DNA from: Talpa occidentalis
Taxonomy: Eukaryota > Chordata > Mammalia > Eulipotyphla > Talpidae
NCBI RefSeq assembly: GCF_014898055.3
Contig: NW_023605083.1
Span: 62,784,228 to 62,848,227 of the forward strand
Direction: 5' to 3'
DNA: 64,000 bases
The notes under the pieces were generated by a model that was given only the letters and a program-made list of their open reading frames with translations, searched no databases and was not told the DNA's origin. Each line of letters begins with the position of its first letter. Positions within the stretch are counted from its first letter, which is position 1. A program made the translations under genes and the position numbers. Below, one piece after another: positions 52,801 to 61,757 of this stretch.

Positions 52801-55800
52801 TTACAACTGTGATTTAGCTCCTCTCCATATTTATGAATCTGCCCAGTGTAGTGAAAGTGACCTGTAAACAGATGGTTGTTGGCCCAGTGTTATAAAAGAA
52901 TTTCAGAAGGGAAGGAAAAAAGAAAAAGACTTGCCTTATTTGTTTCTTTACTGGACGGTATTCGACTTAGTAAGCTTTCCACAAGATGCAATTTGGTAAA
53001 GCCAGACCCCTCATTAGGGATTGGGAGTGGACCATTTCTGCCAATTTCACCCAGAGCTGTACAGGCAGCAATTGCCAAGAGGGGTGATGTACTATCCAAA
53101 AACGAGCCTGTGAGCACATTTAGGAAAAAACAGAGAATAATACACTATTACCCCTGTGATCCAAAGCAGCCAGCAATGTACTCAAGACTCTTTTTAAAGA
53201 TAGCAAAACAAAACCAAAGTCTGTAATACCTTCCAGTTAATAATACACTAACATTTATTCAGTAATATATTTACAATAGCCAAGTTATGGAAACAGCCAA
53301 ACTGCCCAACAATAGATGAGTGCATTAAGAAGGTGTGGTATATACACACAATGGAATACTATGCAGCTATTAAAAAAAAAAACAAACCTTGCTATTTGCA
53401 ACAACATGAATGGGACTAGAGGGATTATGCTAAGTTAAATAAGAAGTCAGGAGAAAGACAAATACCAGATGATTTCACTCATATGAGGAATAAAGAGACA
53501 AAAACAAACAGACAAAACTAAACCAAAACGAGCCCTAGAAATCTAGCTATAGAACTGAGGCTACCAAAGGGGATGGATAGGGAAGAAAGGGAGAAAAGGA
53601 TCCAATGAACTGTATTAAGAGGATATGGATGCTTGGGTGGTAGGGGTGGTGTCGCGACACACATCTGAAGAGGTGTGAACCTAAACCTCTGAGTCACACA
53701 GTGTTGTAAACTAGTGCAACCTCAACTGGGGTGGGGGGGTGGAGGGAAGAATAAGCAAAGGGGAACAAAAGAATTCCTTAAGTAAGCAATTTATTCAGTA
53801 ATAAAACACTATAGAAACAGGGAAGAGAGCAGAGTCCTTTTCTTAATGTTTAAATTTTTTTTCATGACAGAATCATCTCTGTTATATAGAAACATTAAAA
53901 GGAGTACTTTCGTTGTTATTAAAAATACAGAATTTATTTACTATCAAGTAAGATTTTATGAGAAAGCTTGTACCTTTATAGTGCAATGCTGTGAAAAGAA
54001 ATTAAAGCATGAAACAAATGTTAACCTTATTCAAGAACTACAACACCCAAGCCAGCATACACATGCCACTCACCTATCGTTTCCGTGGCACTCTGAATGA
54101 GCTGCTCTTGCTCAGGCAGGAAATCACCTGTCGTCTCCAGGTCTTGCTGCTCTGTCATTCTCATTTTCTTTTTAGCCAAGTATCTTCCTACTGTGAATCC
54201 CAATGCAAGCAAGGATCCATGCTGTATCTCCGGGCTCTGAATGTAACAACACAACAGCATATGTCTGTCTTTCTATCACAGGGTAAGAATGCACTGAAAT
54301 AACTATGCATTTATTACAGCTGTGCCTCCAATAAAACATAAGGTCAAAGAATGAAGTGGTCATGTGAGATTCCACTGGACTCTAATGAATCAGAAGTGTA
54401 AACAAGAGAAACCTTGAGTTTCTAACAGAGAATCCTAATAAGAAGTTAATCTGTGTCTTCTGCAGTACAAGTTCGATCCCAGGCCGGCCAGAGAGACACC
54501 CACATGGCGCAGCAGACCTCTCCTGGTTCGCACGCTGCTCCCCTCAGCAGTGTATTTCAGTCAGTCTGCCTGTTCTGTTCCCCGCTCTGTCTCTGGTGAA
54601 TCCTCTCATACTCCACATCTCTGGCCTGTGCCCCAGCTCTTGTATGCATAAATAAATAAATCTTTAAAAAAATTTTTTTCTGGAAACAAAAACTACAATA
54701 ATATGTCCATTGTGGCGAGGGGGTGGGGAATGTTGCTGTCTTTTAAATTTTGATAGTCAATGATCTATCTTTGTCTTTGTGGTTTTAATTTTTTTTGTTT
54801 AATTATATTTTTGTAGCTTCTGTTTGTTTTTTAATCTTTTTGAAATAATTTTTGGTTATGTATAAAGTAAGGACCTAATACCAGTTTGGGTTTGATGGAT
54901 ATACCGTTCTTGGATTTCTTATTAGATAAATCATATTTCCCATTGATAAAACACCAAAAAAAAAAAAAGTTAATCTGTGTCTTGACTCACTTCAGGATTT
55001 GGATTTCCTAACCCCACACCCAGCCAGCCCTGGGTGAGGGGCTTCTCTTGCATACTCCTACAGGACCTACACTTTCTTCTAGCTCACAGTACTTATGTGA
55101 CTACACTATTGTAATTTTCAAGCAGAGGTCCTCCCTACTGCCAACAAAATACAATAAAGAGATCCCATTTCTAATTGTTAAAATCTCCAAACACAAGGTA
55201 GGCAGCAATATTTGAAAGCATGTGGTCCTGACAGTGTGTTTTTGATGGGACAGGCACAATGATAGGTTTCTGATGGGGAAGGAAAAGGAATTGACATTTC
55301 TGAGCACAGGTAGTATCCAGGATTCGCACATAGTCTCCCCAATGCAATCCAAGCACTTAAGCCAAGTGCCTATCAGACATAAGGCTTCAAATTTGTTGAG
55401 TGAACCCATTAAATCTATATCATTTAATCTTTGCAATCATAAAAACAAGGAATTTCTAAGTTCATTTTTTAAACAAGAACACAAAAACTGAAAATATATT
55501 AGATACTTTTGTAAAACTCTCCCACAATAAAGGATGAAGACAAAACTGACAACATACGTGACTGTCTTTTGTAGTCTTTATAAGCTGTTCTATCATGGAC
55601 TTCAACTCGTTTCCCGACACTGTAGATACCACCACAGAATAAAATAGTGCTGCCAGTTCACGCATCTCCTCCTTACTGCTATTCATGAGACTCTGTATGT
55701 GCAAAAAAACAAACACATACATGACATGTAAAAAAAAATTCACTGTTTATCTGAAACTCAAATTTAAGATGTTCATCTGCTAGGGCCTCCCCTGGTGGCG

Positions 55801-58800
55801 CAGCAGTTGAGCGCTGGGCTGCAAAGCTGCCCACAGCCTCTGCAGCACCAGTTCAATCCCCGGCCACTGGCGAGAGTCACACATGGCAGCGTGCAGACTT
55901 CTGCTGCGCCCGCTTCTCCCCTCAGCAGTGTATTTCGTCGGTCTGCCCATTCTATTCCCAGCTCTGTCTCTGGTGAATTCTCTCACCTTCCCGCGCTTCT
56001 GACTGTACCCAGTGCTTGTATAAAATAAATCTTTAAAAAAAAAAAAAAAAAGATGTTCATCGCTAAATCTAGCAATCCTTTCTGGTGTGACCAGGGGACA
56101 AGAACACTCCTAACATGGCTGGTGGGAATGCAAGCCAGTAATGCTTACAAGGAGGAGGTACACTATCTACAAAAACTGCAAAAGCCCATGTCCTCAATTC
56201 CACTACTGGGGAACCTATCTAAAAATTATACTTCTTGATATTCAAAAGGATGGGCTGTTCATTGCAGTAAACTTCAAATACCCTCAATGACCATGAGTAA
56301 CGATCTAGAATAAACTATCACAATTCAAACAGTGAGGCTGTTACACGAAGAGGCTCTCCTCCCATTGCTCTATGACAACAGTTCCACGGGCTAACATAAG
56401 TGAAAAAAGGCACAAATAAAGTGTGAAACGATGCTACCTTTTGTGTAAAAGGAGAAAAATTGAATATGCTTATAAATAAATAAATAATTTATAAATAAAT
56501 ACCACTTATAAATAAGTGATGCCTTATGTATTTGTCAAGTGAGAAAGGAAGGAGAAAACTGAACAATTTGGGTAAGTGAGGGAGAGTAATTAAAAGAAGG
56601 TATTTTACATATTTTTCAACTTAAATTATACAAATCTATTACTTCTTTTTAACTTTTAAAAACAAAGAATTTATTATTTTTTACTTTTATGACTTAGCTC
56701 AACTCCCACACAGAAGGACAACTGAAATACACTAACCTACAAGCTTCCCATTAAGTGTCTGATGAAAAGAGTTTTCCAAATGACCCAAAGGCAGAAAAGA
56801 TCATAGGAACACTGGTGGGGAGACAAAAATCATTAAAGCAAAATTCTGAATACAACAAATAAAGGGCAACATGCAGGCAATGGACATACCTTTATCCATT
56901 CTGTTTTGTCTACAAATTTGGTAGCCAGCTTTTCTGGATACACTGACACAGCTTCCAACAGGCAGTACATGACTGGCAAACCTCAAAAAGAAAAGAATTC
57001 AGAGCCATTTTAATTTCAAGAAAAGTGACAAACATACAGGACCTCTAAGTTCCTTTAAAGTGTAACCTTAATACAGTATGTGATTCAATACAGGAAATTT
57101 ACAGCTAGGTTATCTATAAAATGATGCCCTATTCTTCTCACCCACCTCCAAAGTACAGTTGTGTTACAGGAAATTTACAGCTAGGTTATCTATAAAATGA
57201 TGCCCTATTCTTCTCACCCACCTCCAAAGTACAGTTGTGTTACCTATTGTTAGCCTTTCTTTCTGTACAGAGAAATGGTATACAAAGGATGAATCAGATA
57301 AGTTTAGAAAAGAAACAAAGACTTAAAGTTCAGTTACAATAGTGGAGAGAGAAAATAATTTTGCTTTTATTTTCAGCTGAGGTTAAAGTTTAGATTTCCA
57401 CTGAAGCACTTTCATACCTGACCTCAGTCTCACAACCTCCTACCTCCAACACCTGCTAGCAGCTGCTGAAGCAGACCAATATAGATCTGAACGGGATTGG
57501 TTTCTCCACTCTTGGAAGAGGACGAGGAGGATGTGGCCTGGCTGCCTGACATTAAAGTCCGGATGTAGCGTCCAATGGCAGGGGAGTGGTCTTGCATATC
57601 AGCCAAGCTCTGAGAGGTGGGCACCACACCTGCACTGTGAGCCAGGCACATGCGCAAGTATAGAACGATCTGCAAACAGAAGGGAGAACACGTGGTAAGG
57701 GCTAAAGAAACCCAAGTTGGAGGGTATTCTTCAAAGTGACCGTTTCCACTTTTGATCCCCCCCAAGCTTATTTCATTAAGTTAGTGAACAATCCTCACAG
57801 AAACTAGAAAAATGATTCAGTATGTTAACTGGAGAAAATTTTACATAACAAGCTTTCATACATCCAGAATTTCTTTCAATAAATTTAAAATGTCTAAAAA
57901 ATTATAATGAAAACAATTTTTTTTTAAAATGTGTAAGTGTGTGAGGGGGAGGAGAAAGAAGCTAGACAGACACTAGAAAGAAACCTAGGTCAGATGATCT
58001 ATTTCTTGTGAAATTCCAGTTATAATCTCTCTGACACATGAATTTGAGGAAACAATTCAAATCACCTACAGAACACCCATCATCAAAACCTCTGATGTAA
58101 GCTGGTTACTAAGGAGTCCTCTAGAAACAGCATTCCTTGACAATTAAATAGGGCAGACAGCAATTTCACTGTGGGTATTCTTACTCTGAACAAAATTATC
58201 TCATTATTTAATTAGTACAAGACAATGATTTAAATAAAACTTCCCTTAGTAAACATAAATTAATCTAACTCTCTAAACTTCAAAACTAGATAAACCAGAC
58301 ATCAATAATAAATTTAAATTTCAAACTTAACTTGCTGTAAAATCCGTCAAAATCAATGCAGAGCACCCAATTTTTTCAGATACTCACTGAGCTACATATA
58401 TGCACAGAGTATTATGAAATATAATAAACCATTTACAAATATTGTTTTTCTTTAACAAAGTATATGATAGATCAATGCATGGATTTACATAGGACACAAA
58501 AAATTCAGACATCTCTTTGAGTGTGAATATCTTTTTAGAACTTTAAGAAAGCAAAATAAAAATCTGTGCCAGTCCTACCTCTCCAAAGGCTGCTGGGTTA
58601 AATGGGAGGACGGTGGTTCCAGTCATGTACTTGGCTGGTGTTTTCATTCGATGGGAAGCCTAATAAGTGTAAAACAAATACAGAAACTGACACATGGAGC
58701 AGACACCCTTCCTCAACTCAAAAATAACTACTTCTGGCTACATTACAGGTCACTGATTTTCTAGCCAAAACATTTTCCCATTAATCCTTCTAACTGCACA

Positions 58801-61718
58801 TATCCCTCAAACCCTAAGTGACAGATGTAGTAGTTTTCATTCCTTGTGTTTTCACTGGCTTGTTTAAAAAGAATAACCCACTGTAAGCATTTACTGACAC
58901 TGTCATCCCACGTCACTGCATGCTAGTTATGCCCATTAACCATGGAGGCAGGGGAAAATCTATCTCTGACCATATGTACGTGTGCTGACAGAGAAAAGAA
59001 TCATAGCCGCTCCATCCCAACCCCAACTCCCTGAAGATTTCTATCTAGCAAGAAGCTAGGGCCTCCAGTAGAGGGGAAGGCACTCCCCCAGAATATTCAA
59101 AGAAACACTGATGTAAAAAGTGGGATAAGGACAAGGCTGACTGTCTATTCTCTCTCTGCTCTACCAGCAGAAAGCAGAGTGTGAAAAGAGGAGATTTGCA
59201 TAGCAGATGAGATGTTCTCTTATGATTTCAGTGTAAAAATCGACTGCTTCCTGAAGCATTCTTAAACTGATGATTCCCTAAAAAATGCTTTTAAAAATAA
59301 AAAGATGTATTTCTAAGCAAGTTATACCAAGGGAAAACAGTTTTAAATACAACTAAGATACTAAAGAGTATAGAAAGAATTGTTAAGTAATTCAGATTTG
59401 GGCAAGATTACACGGAGAATTCTACTTTTCTCATTTTGTTCCTCTTGTAAATATTAACATTTTTAGAAACTTTAATACTGTTTAAAGTTAAATGATCACA
59501 CTTTTTAACCTAAAAAAATGTTATGCTTACTGTCATCATTCCATTACATGATTCAAACTAATTTATCTGAAGTTCAATGCTTACCTTTTCTTGGATATAA
59601 TACACCATCTCTGGGAAAGAAGGCATCTGCTTAGCAACACTTTCTTTTCTGTTTCTACCAGGAAGACACCTTAATACTCGCTGTGCTTCTCCATGAACTT
59701 CTTCCCGTCTTTCAGAAAGACAAACATTAATAAAAAAGAAATTTCAACCAATTGGAGAATGATCATTTGAAGAGTTAAGAACAGCAATCTTATCTGATTG
59801 CGGAAAAATGCCTTAATTATCAAATAAAGAATCATAAAATACATGGTAAGAAAGAAATTAGTTCTTGGAAATTTTAAGAGATTTGGTAAACCCTATAAAT
59901 CCATCTTTTGAATTTTACCCAAAGAAAAAAAACAAGATTCATTATATAAATAGCTATGTCTATGCTTTATCCTTATTAGAGGTAAATCATAAACTGAAAT
60001 ATATATTTTAAAAAGTCAATCCCTCTCCTCCAGTGACCCATGCACACTACCTTACGCCCTCTTACACCTTTATGGATTCTGCTCTAATTATGTACAACTA
60101 GTAGCTGATAATATGAAATTAATGTGTAAAAATACGAAACCAATTTCAGACTACCTACAGGTAAAGTTTTATCCAAAAACCATATAAAGGTTCTTTTAAG
60201 TCTTTATTTTACTTGCCTCTGAATTGTTTCTAGTTTTCTTAACAGAGTAAAATCAAAAAGAAAGACTTTTAATATTTACTCAGAACAGTTTTAACTAAAT
60301 TGAAGAAAAACTGTTGATTAGTTTTCTTTAATAAAGCTAATTTTCAGCACTTAAGAGACAAGGCTCAGTGGGTCAAGAGCTTTGCCTGGCAGTCCATCTG
60401 ACTGGCTCAAAAATACAGCTCTAATGTAAACTGCCATCTTGGCCACAGAGTCTGTGATCTCTGCCTGTGGTTAGGAACCTAAGATAGAAAAATGACAAAC
60501 AGTAGAGCACCAGAATACAGATTAACAATCCAAAGCCACTTTAACCAAATATAAATGCAACTGTATGAGAAGAAAAAGCCAACATTGGGGCCTGGCAATA
60601 ACCTTTGAAATATAATTAAAATTCCAATAAAAAAGCTCTAGCCAAAAATGCTAAACTCATAAAAACAGGGAGTAGAATGGTATTTCCAAGTAGCAAGGGT
60701 GGGTAGGGGAGAGGAGGTGAAGACAGGAGTTGCTGGTCTAAGAATATAAACTTCTAGCTATAAAAATGAAAAGTTTCTAAAGAGCTAATATACAGCATAG
60801 TGATTATAGTCAATAATACCACTATAATCTTAAAAGATGCTAAGAAAGTAGTTCCTACATTGCCACCACAAAAAAGAATGGTAATTATGAGTTGATACAA
60901 GTGTGAGCTAATACCATGGTTAACACTAATTATTTTGTGATATAAAAATGCGTAAAATCAACACACTGTGTATCTTAAACTTACATAATGTAATATGTCA
61001 GTCATATCTCAATAAAGTTAGAAAAAAAGATAGCAAAATTTTAAAAACTTATAAGGAAAAAAAAAAATGGTTTGAAGGGCTTATACTGGACCAATCAGAA
61101 TAGTGATTGATTTTATTTAAACCATTCCTAAGCACAGATGATGAAGTTTCCTAAGTCTACCACAAAAAAGAAAAAAATATGCAAGAACCTCACATAAAAG
61201 ATGCAAAAGTTCCAATCACTAGTTGAAGTAATGAAATTGCTATTATGAAATATATTAAAATGCTTCATGGATTTAAAGATAATAGATTTGATAAAAATTT
61301 TAATTTTAACATGTACATATACACTTATTTATATATACTCATGGCTTTTAAAGGTATGTCCCAACTTCAGAATCACATGTTTCAGAATATGTATCATACC
61401 AAAAAAATGTAGTAATATAATCATTAAAACAAAATTCAATATACACAACTCATTAAAAATCTTAGTATTCTACTAGAAACAAGATAATATTCCATTAACA
61501 TAGTACTAAAATACATTTGAATCAATAAACATTTCATCTTTTTTTCTCCTTACAGTTTGATTTTGAGATATAATTATATTATGTAACAATCATAATTTGT
61601 TCTATCTACACTTGATTAATTCATAAACACTTCTCTATATTATCTATTCACGCATTAATATATACATGTAACCTATGTATATTTTATAAATATAAACACA
61701 GTATGTGTTATATAGATA

Positions 61719-61757
<39 letters not shown>

